DNA of 35,103 bases from contig JAKBAM010000032.1 in the NCBI GenBank assembly GCA_021809105.1, positions 1-35,103 of the forward strand, written 5' to 3'. The notes under the pieces are model-generated. The model was not told the origin of the DNA and did no database searches. It was given only the letters and a program-made list of their open reading frames with translations. Each line of letters starts with the position of its first letter. The stretch's first letter is position 1. This stretch comes from Actinomycetes bacterium. Lineage in GTDB: Bacteria > Actinomycetota > Acidimicrobiia > Acidimicrobiales > Palsa-688. This document shows positions 1 to 8,053 of this stretch, piece after piece. Both the position numbers and the translations under genes were made by a program.

Positions 1-44
1 GCATGACGCGCATGAGGTCGGGGGTTCGATTCCCTCTACGCCCA
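1..44 (+). tRNA. 3' part of a tRNA, probably tRNA-Val(GAC)
   Basis: The window opens inside a tRNA gene. A T-arm is clear: stem GGGGG at 20-24, loop TTCGATT at 25-31, stem CCCTC at 32-36 (one G-T pair). The 3' acceptor strand TACGCCC (37-43) and discriminator A (44) follow. AGGTC (15-19) is the variable loop. GC at 1-2 pairs with GC at 10-11, which leaves a seven-base anticodon loop at 3-9 with T33 at position 4 and anticodon GAC at 5-7. That reads valine. Base 32 is A and base 37 is G, both less usual, so the isotype is less certain than the tRNA call. CCA is not encoded. The 5' half lies outside the window. Confidence 0.75.
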
Positions 45-453
45 CCGAGCCGAACCGAGCGGAGATGCTGGCCAGAGCTTTGCTCTCGGCACCGGAAGTC
101 ACTCGGAGGGCTCTCCACCTGCAGTTTGACCGCCAGGGCCTAAGATTCGCTCTCACGTGTCCGGCAACGTCGGCGACCTCCTCCTTCCGAACACCGGCCA
201 CCGAGTCGGTCGAGACCGAGCCGCCGAAGAGCACGCCTCCGCCAGAGCTGATCACAGCACCGGGCAGAGGGCGAACGCAGGTCGAACGGCTACGGGTTGC
301 GCTGTTGCGGACCCGGGACGCCTGTCACTGGCCTGCGCCGAACGGGCATCTCTGCGGGATCTGAAAAACTTCTGAGTCGATGTCGAAGAGCCCCTCAGCC
401 GTTCGACGTACATGCGAGAGAGCAACTCCCACCAACCAGAAGGACTGATCAAT
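45..453. other. intergenic region between tRNA and the DGPF gene
   Basis: About 400 bases without a convincing gene. The open frames here have no ribosome site and no recognisable protein. The only supported element is the ECF42-type promoter at 381-407 near its right end. Confidence 0.5.
381..407 (+). promoter_or_regulatory. ECF42-type promoter for the DGPF gene
   Basis: TGTCGA at 381-386 is followed by exactly 17 bases and then CGAC at 404-407. This matches the published ECF42 consensus as I recall it (-35 TGTCGA, -10 CGA/TC). It lies about 45 bases upstream of the DGPF gene at 454, and the ECF42 sigma factor gene lies just downstream of that gene. The predicted transcription start near 413 would give a leader of about 40 bases with the ribosome site AGAAGGA. 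Confidence 0.8.
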
Positions 454-837
454 ATGCCGCGCTTTATGGGATTCGTAAGGATGGAAGAGGGCATTGGGGC
501 ACCGCCGCAGGCGCTGTTCGAGGCGATGGACATCCACATCCGTGAGCAGGCGGCCATGGGCCACTTCCTCGACGGGGGCGGCCTGTTCGGCAGCGAAGAT
601 GCGGTCAACTTCGTCGTTCGCAAGGGCGAGACGACCCGTGTCGACGGCCCATACGCCGAGGCCAAGGAGGTCGTCGGCGGCTGGGCAATCATGCACTACG
701 ACACCCTCGAGGAGGCCGTCGCTGGCCAGCACGAGTTCGCCGAACTGCACGCGAAGTATTGGCCCGAGGTTTCGATGGTTGCCACCCTGCGCCAGATTTC
801 CGAGGGCCCGGAGCCGCCGGGGGCAGCTGACGCCTGA
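454..837 (+). CDS. DGPF/YCII-family protein, ECF42 partner
   Basis: A 127-residue protein of the YCII/DGPF family, a small dimeric alpha-beta fold related to YciI. The signature DGPYAEAKEVVGGW sits at about residues 67-80, and the family pattern DGPF...KE...G is preserved with Tyr for Phe. No enzymatic role is established for these proteins. They are the conserved genomic partners and main regulon members of ECF42 sigma factors. The start at 454 is set by AGAAGGA at 438-444, nine bases upstream, and by an upstream ECF42 promoter. An in-frame ATG at 412 lies almost at the predicted transcription start and has no ribosome site. The sigma factor gene follows 75 bases downstream, so the pair probably forms one regulated unit. 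Confidence 0.9.
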   Translation: MPRFMGFVRMEEGIGAPPQALFEAMDIHIREQAAMGHFLDGGGLFGSEDAVNFVVRKGETTRVDGPYAEAKEVVGGWAIMHYDTLEEAVAGQHEFAELHAKYWPEVSMVATLRQISEGPEPPGAADA

Positions 838-912
838 GCGCATGAGGCCGAGGGCGTCGCACGCCGACGATGGTGACCTTCCTCGGCACAACAGGCTCAC
901 TACGCTGGCTCG

Positions 913-2196
913 GTGTCAGCCGACACCGCCGCTGAGTCAATCACCGCTGCGTGGCGGGCTGAGTCTGCCCGGCTCGTTGGCGCCCTCACCCGGTTGACCC
1001 GAGACGTAGCGCTCGCCGAGGACCTTGCCCAGGACGCACTGCTGGCCGCTCTCGAGCAGTGGCCCAAAGCCGGCGTCCCAACCAACCCGGCCGCTTGGCT
1101 GATGACCGTCGCCCGGCGCCGCGGCATCGACCACTTCCGCCGTGCCGACAACTTCCGCCGCAAGACCGAAGAGATCGGTCAGGCCCCGTTCCTGGGAGAG
1201 GAGGAGCGGATACCTGACCTCGACGCAGAAGTCGACTACATCGACGACGATGTGCTGCGACTCATCTTCTTGTCCTGCCACCCTCTCCTCACCCCCGAGT
1301 CTCGGGCCGCGCTCACACTCCGCTTGGTCGGCGGCCTAACCACCAGCGAGATCGCGCGCGGCTTCCTGGCCACCGATTTCGCGGTGGGCCAACGGATCTC
1401 CCGCGCCAAGAAGACGCTCGCCGAGGCCCGGGCGACGTTTGAGCTCCCGACCGGCCCGGACCGGATCAGGCGCCTCGACGACGTGATGGCCGTGATCTAT
1501 CTGATCTTCAACGAGGGCTACTCCGCCACCGCTGGCGACGACTGGATGCGTCCCGACCTGGCGAACGAGGCGATGCGTCTGGCCCGCATGCTGGCGGTGC
1601 AAGTGCCTGACGAGCCCGAGGTTCTAGGACTTCAGGCCCTGCTCGAGATCCAAGGCTCCCGAATGCGCGCCCGGCTCAATGAGCACGGCGAACCGGTACT
1701 GCTGGAGGCTCAGGATCGGGCCACATGGGACCAGTTGCTCATCCGCCGGGGCCTGACCGCACTCCGTCATGCCGAGCTGCTTGCCGCACGGGGCAAGCCG
1801 GTCGGCAAGTATTTCCTGCAGGCCTCGATCGCGTCCCAGCACGCCCGAGCACAGCGCGCCGAGGACACGAACTGGCGCCAGATCGCGATTATGTACGACG
1901 TCTTGGCCGAGGCTGCGCCCGGACCGGTCGTCGAGGTGAACCGGGCAGTGGCGCATGGACGAGCGTTCGCCCCGGCTGCCGGACTCGCCATCTTGGACAA
2001 CCTGGACGCGGCGACGTTCGGCAACTCGCCCCTGGTCCCGAGCGTTCGCGGCGACCTTTTTGAACGGAACGGACTACACGCCGACGCGGCGAAGGCGTTC
2101 ATCGAGGCAGCGGCACGCACCCGGAACGAGGGCGAGCGAGCGCTGCTGCAGCGACGCGCCGAGGACAACCTAGGGCGCCTGCCGAAACCCAGCTGA
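913..2196 (+). CDS. ECF42-family RNA polymerase sigma factor with C-terminal TPR-like extension
   Basis: A 427-residue sigma factor, about twice the size of a standard ECF protein. Region 2 covers roughly residues 10-75 (LAEDLAQDALLAALEQWP, then AWLMTVARRRGIDHFRR). Region 4 covers about residues 125-175, with the helix-turn-helix TTSEIARGFLATDFAVGQRI. The rest is the large extension of the COG4941/DUF6596 group with the hallmark VIYLIFNEGYSAT near residue 195. In ECF42 proteins this extension is TPR-like and needed for activity, and no dedicated anti-sigma factor is encoded nearby. The same holds here. The GTG start at 913 begins MSADT; its ribosome site is weak. The upstream DGPF gene with its TGTCGA-N17-CGAC promoter is the expected target. 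Confidence 0.93.
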   Translation: MSADTAAESITAAWRAESARLVGALTRLTRDVALAEDLAQDALLAALEQWPKAGVPTNPAAWLMTVARRRGIDHFRRADNFRRKTEEIGQAPFLGEEERIPDLDAEVDYIDDDVLRLIFLSCHPLLTPESRAALTLRLVGGLTTSEIARGFLATDFAVGQRISRAKKTLAEARATFELPTGPDRIRRLDDVMAVIYLIFNEGYSATAGDDWMRPDLANEAMRLARMLAVQVPDEPEVLGLQALLEIQGSRMRARLNEHGEPVLLEAQDRATWDQLLIRRGLTALRHAELLAARGKPVGKYFLQASIASQHARAQRAEDTNWRQIAIMYDVLAEAAPGPVVEVNRAVAHGRAFAPAAGLAILDNLDAATFGNSPLVPSVRGDLFERNGLHADAAKAFIEAAARTRNEGERALLQRRAEDNLGRLPKPS

Positions 2197-2248
2197 TTGG
2201 CTCAGCGCAGGCGGTGCGAGTTCTCCACTCGATCTGCCCGCCATCGGG

Positions 2249-2265
2249 GTATGATGATCGTATGA
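2249..2265 (+). promoter_or_regulatory. leaderless promoter and probable operator of the VapBC-like pair
   Basis: TATGAT at 2250-2255 is a strong -10 box and ends exactly six bases before the ATG at 2262, so transcription should begin on the start codon. The hexamer GTATGA occurs at 2249-2254 and again at 2260-2265. The 11-base period, one helical turn, suits a ribbon-helix-helix antitoxin binding its own promoter. No clear -35 box is visible. Confidence 0.55.
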
Positions 2266-2516
2266 AGAGGATGACGGTGAGTCTTCCCGACGAGCTGGCG
2301 GAGCAGGTGAAGCGGGCCGCCGGCGGGGAGGGACAGGTCAGCGCGTATGTGGCCGCTGCGTTGGCCGACTACCAGGAACGAGTTGGTCTCGATGAGATCC
2401 TGGCTGGCTGGCAAGCCGAGACCCCCTTGACCGAAGAGGTCCGCCGCCGAGTCGGCGTCGAGCTGGACAAGGTGGGCATCACGGGGCCACCCCGGGGCCA
2501 GCAGTTGGCGGGGTGA
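2262..2516 (+). CDS. ribbon-helix-helix antitoxin (VapB-like)
   Basis: An 84-residue protein. Its N-terminus MKRMTVSLPDELAEQV is a ribbon-helix-helix DNA-binding motif: a short beta strand (TVSLP), helix DELAEQVKRAA, then VSAYVAAALADYQ. The C-terminal half (LAGWQAETPLTEEVRRR) is the likely toxin-binding tail. Antitoxins of this type neutralise a PIN ribonuclease and repress their own operon. The start at 2262 is chosen because a -10 box lies six bases upstream, which implies a leaderless message, and because the fold begins there. A longer frame from 2214 would place the promoter inside the gene. The stop overlaps the toxin start in GTGA, so the two are translationally coupled. Confidence 0.8.
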   Translation: MKRMTVSLPDELAEQVKRAAGGEGQVSAYVAAALADYQERVGLDEILAGWQAETPLTEEVRRRVGVELDKVGITGPPRGQQLAG

Positions 2517-2914
2517 GTGCGCCGATCTCCACCACCAGGGGACTCACTTTGGACGCTGGCGCCCTGTTGGCCTTGGATCAGCCGAGCAAGGCGCTGGTGA
2601 TGCAGGGCCGGCTCGCTGAGCTGCGGCGCCGAGGAGGGTCGATCTGTGTCCCGGTGGGGGCTATCGCCCAGGCCTGGCGCAGCCCACGCCAGGTCCGCTT
2701 GGCCAGGCTATTGGGCGCCTCCGACGTCGACGTGGCGATCATGACCGTCGCTGTGGCCCGTACCGTCGGACTGCTGTGCGCGCAGAGGGGCCATAGCGAC
2801 GTGATCGACGTGCACGTCGCCCTCTGCGCTCGAGGGCGTCATCACGCCGTGGTTACCAGCGACCCCGACGACATAGCCCGGATCGACCCGTCCTTGCCGC
2901 TGATCCGGGTGTAG
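2513..2914 (+). CDS. PIN-domain toxin (VapC-like)
   Basis: A 133-residue PIN-domain protein, the predicted RNase partner of the antitoxin gene it overlaps by four bases. Acidic residues expected at the metal site are visible: LDAGALLALD near residues 13-22, SDVIDVHVAL near 94-103, and TSDPDDIARI near 115-124. The glutamate usually found on the second helix is not obvious. That stretch reads VGAIAQAWR, with Gln in its place, which may be a subgroup trait. The C-terminus DPSLPLIRV is typical of this actinobacterial PIN subgroup. The start is GTG at 2513. The target RNA cannot be inferred. Confidence 0.8.
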   Translation: MSAPISTTRGLTLDAGALLALDQPSKALVMQGRLAELRRRGGSICVPVGAIAQAWRSPRQVRLARLLGASDVDVAIMTVAVARTVGLLCAQRGHSDVIDVHVALCARGRHHAVVTSDPDDIARIDPSLPLIRV

Positions 2915-3111
2915 GAGGTTGGTGGTTGCGACCAAGGTCAGGGCGCGCGCATCTTCGAACCCCGCCCCTACGGCCTGGTCCCTCGGACTGATCACGACTG
3001 AAATAGCGGGCTTGCAGGGCCTCGATCGGTCAAAATGCAGCGGGGCCAGCCGTCTCCGATGCCCTGAAGTGACCACATCCTTGTGGGGAGAGCGACTAAA
3101 GTGGGCGCCTC

Positions 3112-3561
3112 GTGCCTAAGAGAACTGGTGTTAAGAAGGCCGCAGTTCCGGCCAAAAAGGGTATGACCGATGCCCACAAGGCGGCCTTGGCCGTGGGTCG
3201 CGATGAAGGCCGTGCGGTGCGCCGGTATCTCGAGGCGCTCGAGGCTCACCGACCCCGGCCCGGCAGGAAGCGCACCCTTGACACGGTGCATCGCCAACTG
3301 ACCGAGACACTGCGGCAGTTGGAGACCAGTACGGCGCTAGAGCGGGTGCACCTCCTGCAACGTCGGATCGATCTAGAGCAGGAGCTCGGCCGGATGCAGC
3401 GGCAAAGCGATGTCAACCTGGCCGAGCTCGAGACAACTTTCGTCGATGCGCTCCCCGGTTACTCGGATCGTAAGCACATCAGCTACACCGCTTGGCGTGA
3501 GGTCGGGGTCCCCGCCCGAGTTCTCCGCTCGGCGGGTATCAGCCGCTCCTCGACGCAGTAG
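3112..3561 (+). CDS. conserved hypothetical protein, basic N-terminus and coiled coil
   Basis: A 149-residue protein of unknown function. Residues 1-20 are lysine-rich (KRTGVKKAAVPAKK). Residues 45-105 are helical and heptad-like (LTETLRQLETSTALERVHLL, then RRIDLEQELGRMQ), so a coiled coil is likely. The C-terminus has the motif YSDRKHISYTAWREVGVP followed by ARVLRSAGI, a pattern I associate with unnamed actinobacterial proteins; it looks like a small helical DNA-binding end. The GTG start at 3112 has no ribosome site. A possible -10 box TAAAGT lies at 3097-3102. A later ATG at 3163 would remove the basic tail. The next gene converges on it with a 31-base gap. Confidence 0.7.
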   Translation: MPKRTGVKKAAVPAKKGMTDAHKAALAVGRDEGRAVRRYLEALEAHRPRPGRKRTLDTVHRQLTETLRQLETSTALERVHLLQRRIDLEQELGRMQRQSDVNLAELETTFVDALPGYSDRKHISYTAWREVGVPARVLRSAGISRSSTQ

Positions 3562-3592
3562 CTCGTCGCCATCCGCCGCGGCCCCCGACCGG

Positions 3593-4498
3593 TCATCGGC
3601 GGTGCGGTACGGTGCGCCGGCGACTCCCGATGCCGCACGACCGACCACGGCGATGCGGCGGCGGGTCAAGGGCCCCCATGAGCGACCGGCGCAGCGCCGG
3701 GTGGTCATCGCTGGCCACTGAGCGGAATCCCAACTCGATGATCACGTCTGCCCCCCGGACTCCCTCCGCCAGCCAGCGGCTGAACGTGCCCTCATCCATC
3801 CAGGAGGCGACTTCGGGTGTGACATCGGAGATGGTCACGTGCCCCTCGACACAACGCTGCAGCACGTCCGCCCAGCCCCATGTCTCGAGCGCTTGGTCGA
3901 TCAGCGATTCCAGGGTGTCACCGGAACGGCGGGTAGCGGTTGGATCGCCGCCACCATGATCCCGAGTCGAACCGTCGAGCAGGGAGGCCACCGGGTGGAA
4001 CCTGACCGCATCCGCCCACCGCAGCGCAGAACCCTGGCGCTCGGCCTCGATCGCCACGTCCACCAGCCACAGGAGGGAGAGGACGCCGGACACGGGATCA
4101 GAAGCCGGTGCGGTGTCGAGGCGCATGCAGCGCCGGAGGATGTCGAGCAGCCTGCCGTCCTGGGGAGCCTCGTAGAGAACGTCCTCTCGATGGCAATCGA
4201 CCGATGAGGCGAACCGGATCCTCCCCGATGCCTCTCCCCACCGGTCCACCACGCAAGCCACCTGGCACCGCTCCTCGGTTACGGATCCGTCAGCGAGGAG
4301 CGTCGCAGTGCCTCCGGCCACTACGCCGATGGCCCAGACCTCAGCGGGCGCCCACCAGCCGACCAGCGCGCCGGGGCTAGTCACCAAGGCAAAGCCGTCC
4401 GCTTCGCCGTCATCCCGGTCGAACACCGTCCACGCTGGGCGCTCGTCGGGGCCGACCGCAGCGCACAGCGCGTCGACGGCTTCCTCTGTGTCGAACAT
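3593..4498 (-). CDS. conserved actinobacterial protein of unknown function
   Basis: A 301-residue soluble protein without signal peptide or membrane segment. I do not recognise a named domain. The composition is acidic and tryptophan-rich (GALVGWWAPAEVWAIGVV near residues 43-60), with long predicted helices in the middle (VSGVLSLLWLVDVAIEAE) and the conserved-looking phrase VASWMDEGTFSRWLAEGV near residues 230-247. The last 30 residues turn arginine-rich (PPPHRRGRS), which may mark a worn 3' end. The ATG at 4498 is chosen because GGAGGGTGAC stands directly upstream; a GTG at 4510 is part of that ribosome site. The gene lies 88 bases downstream of the coiled-coil gene on the same strand and may be cotranscribed with aspS. 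Confidence 0.7.
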   Translation of the reverse strand: MFDTEEAVDALCAAVGPDERPAWTVFDRDDGEADGFALVTSPGALVGWWAPAEVWAIGVVAGGTATLLADGSVTEERCQVACVVDRWGEASGRIRFASSVDCHREDVLYEAPQDGRLLDILRRCMRLDTAPASDPVSGVLSLLWLVDVAIEAERQGSALRWADAVRFHPVASLLDGSTRDHGGGDPTATRRSGDTLESLIDQALETWGWADVLQRCVEGHVTISDVTPEVASWMDEGTFSRWLAEGVRGADVIIELGFRSVASDDHPALRRSLMGALDPPPHRRGRSCGIGSRRRTVPHRR

Positions 4499-4586
4499 GT
4501 CACCCTCCACTCATGGGTCGTGTGAGGGGTGGTCCGAGGCCCCAAGCCGCCCGAGCATTCTCCTCGGTGCCAGACCAGTGGCGAGG

Positions 4587-5381
4587 CTACACAGGTGGTG
4601 CGACAGTGCCGGACGCGGAGCTGCGCTTCTCGCTGGTCGTAACGGGAATGCTCAGCCGGGCCCGAAGGCGCCCCTCGGCGTCGCGGTCGAGCTCGAGGCG
4701 ACCTCCGACGTCAACCAGCGCAGCCAGCACGTCGGAGGTCTCGTCTGCCACGGACTCGGGCCCGTCGAAGCTCTCGCATACGAGGATCCCGAGCAGGCGT
4801 TGCTCCCATTGGTGCACGTAGAGGTCGTAGCCCTGGCAGTAGCGGCTCAAGACAGCCAGCAGCGCCTGAACGGATCGGAGGAGCAGCTCTGCGTCCCCCG
4901 GGGCAGGCTCGGACTCCAATGCGATGCGCAGCGTCCCTGGTGTGCCCGTCTCCTCCCGGAGGCGCCCTACCTCGTCTTGCAACCCGGCGGTCAGCGCGTC
5001 GGGGGGTGGTGTCGAGGGCGGCGCGGTAGAGAGAGCTTCGGCGAAACGGCGGGCGCGGGCTTGATCCAGCGCGGTCAACGCCCACAGCGCCTTCAAGACG
5101 CCAGCGGCGTCAGGCTCTGGTGTCGGGGGCATCGGCGCTGCGGTCGGGTTAGTGGCCGCCGCGGCCGCCGCGGCGGAACGCAGGCTTTCCCTCCTCGCCA
5201 GGTCGTCCAGCCGGCTCTGGACCCGCGCGCATTCCTCTTCCCGACGCGTCAGTGCCCGGCGCGACTGCTCGAGCTGGCGGGTCACCTTCCTGAGCCGCGC
5301 GCGAGTGGACCGTTGCCAGAACAGCATGAAGCCAGCAACTGCGCCTCCCGCCAGAGCGGCGATGACGACCGTGAGAATCAT
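4587..5381 (-). CDS. membrane-anchored coiled-coil protein of unknown function
   Basis: A 264-residue protein. Residues 2-22 (ILTVVIAALAGGAVAGFMLFW) form one N-terminal membrane helix. A basic stretch and a coiled coil follow at about 24-70 (LRKVTRQLEQSRRALTRREE), then an alanine/proline linker and a C-terminal globular domain from about residue 90. That domain contains SRYCQGYDLYVHQWEQRLLG and ends in VTTSEKRSSASG. The expected topology is a short periplasmic end with a cytoplasmic body. The start ATG at 5381 overlaps the aspS stop (ATGA), so its translation is coupled to aspartyl-tRNA synthetase. No function is known to me. The coupling could be accidental operon packing. Confidence 0.75.
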   Translation of the reverse strand: MILTVVIAALAGGAVAGFMLFWQRSTRARLRKVTRQLEQSRRALTRREEECARVQSRLDDLARRESLRSAAAAAAATNPTAAPMPPTPEPDAAGVLKALWALTALDQARARRFAEALSTAPPSTPPPDALTAGLQDEVGRLREETGTPGTLRIALESEPAPGDAELLLRSVQALLAVLSRYCQGYDLYVHQWEQRLLGILVCESFDGPESVADETSDVLAALVDVGGRLELDRDAEGRLRARLSIPVTTSEKRSSASGTVAPPV

Positions 5382-7189
5382 GCCTCGGGAGGCGGCAGTA
5401 TCCGCAGATTGAGCTCGCGAAGCTGAGCGGGGTTCACTTGGCTCGGTGCTCCCATGAGCAAGTCCCGGGCTGACTGGTTGAGCGGGAAGGCGATGACCTC
5501 TCGCAGGTTGGCCTGATCTTCGAGCATCATGAGGATCCGGTCGAACCCGGGAGCTATACCTGCGTGGGGCGGGGGCCCGAAATGGAAGGCGTTCCACAGA
5601 GCCGGGAACGAGGACTCGATCCGCTCGACGTCGTATCCGGCCAGGGCGAAGGCGGCCTCCATGATGTCCGGGCGGTGGTTTCGCACTGCGCCTGACGACA
5701 GCTCCAGGCCGTTGCAGACCAGGTCGTACTGGTACGCCAAGATGTCGCCGGGGTCCTTGTCTCGGAGGGCATCCAGGCCACCCTGGGGCATCGAGAAGGG
5801 GTTATGGGAGAAGTCCCACCCGCCGGTGTCAGGATTGCGCTCGTACATAGGGAAGTCGACGACCCAGGCGAAGGCCAGTGCGCGGGGATCCGCCAAGCCC
5901 AACTCGCGGCCTAGTGCGCCCCGCACCCCGCCGAGTGCGGTGCTGGCCGCGCCACCAGGTCCCACGGTGGTGAGGACAGCGTCGCCGGGCTGGGCGCCCA
6001 CCGCCTCCGACAAGGTCGCCAGCTCGGCGTCGCTCAGCTTTCGAGAAAGAGGGCCTTTGGTGCCATCGGGATCCAGCTGCAGCCAGCTCCCGATGACGCC
6101 GAGGCGCTTGGCTGCCTCCGCGAACGCGTCGAACCACTTCCGGGGTCGGTCGGCGGCGCTGGGCGCCAGGAGGGCTCGTATTCGCTGTCCCTTGTCTGGG
6201 GCATCGGCGAACATGGGTAGCTCTGTTCGCCCCCCCAGCGTCGCGGTCACATCGGCGATCTCGAGCTCGAAGCGAAGGTCGGGCTTGTCGGTGCCGTAGC
6301 GTTCCACGGTCTCGGCGTAGGCCAGCCGAGGGAAGGGGGTGGTGGTCGACTTGTCAGAGAGCTCGTCCACGACCCTGGACATGAGGAGCTCCACCTCCTC
6401 GAACACGTCTTCTTGGGTGGCGAAGGCCATCTCCAGGTCGATCTGGTAGAACTCGCCGGGGCTGCGGTCCGCGCGCGACGCTTCGTCTCGAAAGCACGGG
6501 GCGATCTGGAAGTAGCGGTCCACCCCGCCAGCCATGAGCAGCTGCTTGAACTGCTGCGGCGCTTGTGGCAGCGCGTAGAACTCGCCTGGGTGGAGGCGGC
6601 TCGGGACCAGGAAGTCCCGTGCCCCCTCCGGCGACGAGGCGGTGAGGATCGGGGTCTGTACCTCGAGGAATCCGCGCGTCGCCATGTGGGTGCGGACCAG
6701 CTGCGCGAGGCGTGCTCGCCTCGCCAGGCGCTCCACCACCGGGCCTCGCCGCATGTCGAGGTACCGGTAGCGCAGCCGAGCCTCCTCGCCTGCCTCCTTT
6801 TCACCCTCGACCGGGAATGGCAGCACGTCGGCGGTGGACAGAACCTCGACGGATTCGACGCCGACCTCTACGCCGCCGGTGGCGAGTCGGGGGTTGGCGG
6901 TCTCCTCGGAGCGGGCCACGACCGTGCCGGTTACGGAGATGACGCTCTCGACGCGCAGGGCGATGAGTGTCGGGAAGCTGTCCAGTTGGGGGTGCAACAC
7001 CAGCTGCACCATGCCTGCGGCCTCGGTGCCTCCCGAGTCGCGCAGGTCGACGAACAGGAGGCCGCCGTGATCGCGCTTTGCTGCGATCCAGCCGGCGAGG
7101 CGGACCTCCCGCCCCACGTCATCGGGGCGGAGGCTCCCCGCACGGGTGTCGCGGTAGCGGTTGACGGCCAACGGTCTGGTTTCCTCCAT
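5378..7189 (-). CDS. aspS: aspartyl-tRNA synthetase
   Basis: Bacterial-type AspRS of 603 residues, the usual length. It charges tRNA-Asp with aspartate in the cytoplasm. The N-terminal anticodon-binding OB fold shows VGREVRLAGWIAAKRDHGGL. The class II core has motif 2 in PCFRDEASRADRSPGEFYQI and motif 3 in GIAPGFDRILMMLE, with a bacterial GAD insertion between them. The His of RDHGG is the residue found in tRNA-Asp-discriminating enzymes, but that alone does not exclude dual use on tRNA-Asn. The ATG at 7189 is preferred; an in-frame GTG at 7195 is possible. The gene lies 83 bases after yceH, and its stop overlaps the next gene by four bases. Confidence 0.97.
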   Translation of the reverse strand: MEETRPLAVNRYRDTRAGSLRPDDVGREVRLAGWIAAKRDHGGLLFVDLRDSGGTEAAGMVQLVLHPQLDSFPTLIALRVESVISVTGTVVARSEETANPRLATGGVEVGVESVEVLSTADVLPFPVEGEKEAGEEARLRYRYLDMRRGPVVERLARRARLAQLVRTHMATRGFLEVQTPILTASSPEGARDFLVPSRLHPGEFYALPQAPQQFKQLLMAGGVDRYFQIAPCFRDEASRADRSPGEFYQIDLEMAFATQEDVFEEVELLMSRVVDELSDKSTTTPFPRLAYAETVERYGTDKPDLRFELEIADVTATLGGRTELPMFADAPDKGQRIRALLAPSAADRPRKWFDAFAEAAKRLGVIGSWLQLDPDGTKGPLSRKLSDAELATLSEAVGAQPGDAVLTTVGPGGAASTALGGVRGALGRELGLADPRALAFAWVVDFPMYERNPDTGGWDFSHNPFSMPQGGLDALRDKDPGDILAYQYDLVCNGLELSSGAVRNHRPDIMEAAFALAGYDVERIESSFPALWNAFHFGPPPHAGIAPGFDRILMMLEDQANLREVIAFPLNQSARDLLMGAPSQVNPAQLRELNLRILPPPEA

Positions 7190-7272
7190 ACGCACGCGAG
7201 GCTATCCGCCGACGTCGGAGGGGCCGGGCTGGCCGGACGCCGCCGGAGCTCGGATCCAGCCATCTGCATCGC

Positions 7273-7920
7273 TCAGGAGAGCTCCGATCTCAGCTCGTCG
7301 AGGTCGGCTCGGAGGGCGGCCACGGCCGCTAGCAATCCGGAGATCTGCTGCTCCAAGCTGGTGATGCGCTCCGCCGACCCCACCGCGCGCCCGGCGGTCG
7401 GCGCGGGCGGCGGCACCGCCAGCACCTCGCCGGCGAGGAGGTGGGCCCACCTTTCCTCCCGCTGCCCCGGGTGGCGCTCCATGCGGGTGACGTAAGGGAT
7501 CTCGTAGCGGTTCTTCAAGCGGTGGAGCACGCCGTCCACCCCGCCCATCTCCTCCATGCCCGGATAGCGGTCGGTGCGGTTGGCCAGCTCGTTGACCGTC
7601 TGGGGGCCGCGAAGGGCCAGGACCGCCAGGACGGCTAGCTCGCCCTGCGTGAACCCGAGGGCTTCGTGCAGGACGTGGCGGTACTTGTCTGCGCGGTTGC
7701 TCGGGCTGTGGACTATTCGGGCCAACCCCAGCTGGCGCAGGTGGGCCAGTACCGGCTCGACCTCCGCTTGCGTGCAGGAGACCACAGGGTTGCGGTTGGA
7801 CGTTTGGTTGATTCCGAGCAGCAGCGCATTGAGGGTGAGCGGGTACTGGTCCGGCGTCATCGCCTCCTTTTCGATCAGCACGCCCAGCACTCGTAGCTCT
7901 TCGGGGCTCAGGACCTCCAT
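7273..7920 (-). CDS. yceH: YceH/UPF0502 family protein (DUF480)
   Basis: A 215-residue member of the DUF480 family. These proteins contain two winged-helix domains; their function is unknown. The family signature is clear from the N-terminus: LSPEELRVLGVLIEKEAMTP, then NALLLGINQTSNRNPVV, then the second domain with LALRGPQTVNELANRTDRY. The last 30 residues (SLEQQISGLLAAVAALRADL) form a probable coiled coil. The ATG at 7920 begins right at the family's conserved start. Longer frames extend into the divergent aconitase promoter region. A -10-like TACACT lies eight bases upstream of the ATG and there is no ribosome site, so the message may be leaderless. It is the first gene of the yceH-aspS cluster. 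Confidence 0.92.
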   Translation of the reverse strand: MEVLSPEELRVLGVLIEKEAMTPDQYPLTLNALLLGINQTSNRNPVVSCTQAEVEPVLAHLRQLGLARIVHSPSNRADKYRHVLHEALGFTQGELAVLAVLALRGPQTVNELANRTDRYPGMEEMGGVDGVLHRLKNRYEIPYVTRMERHPGQREERWAHLLAGEVLAVPPPAPTAGRAVGSAERITSLEQQISGLLAAVAALRADLDELRSELS

Positions 7921-8053
7921 GGTGGCCGAGTGTAGGAGGTCGGCCTTGTGGTCCCGGGCGTCCGCCCAACCGTGACATCCCCTGCTCTTCTGGCTCGGGA
8001 CCGGGGCCCCAGGCCAGACTGTGGGGCGTAATCGGTAGATCGATGGAGGATCA

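Noticed and set aside
1..44. tRNA fragment at the window start as a left att site paired with tRNA-Val(CAC) at 28590
   Set aside because: The 3' ends differ in the T-arm and acceptor stem; shared bases are those common to tRNAs. The fragment is cut by the window edge, not by an element.
65..364. 99-codon open frame on plus after the first tRNA
   Set aside because: No ribosome site, no domain and biased composition; the only supported signal in this gap is the ECF42 promoter.
4308..5426. 372-codon open frame on plus
   Set aside because: Antisense to the coiled-coil and hypothetical genes; arginine/serine-rich shadow composition and no ribosome site.
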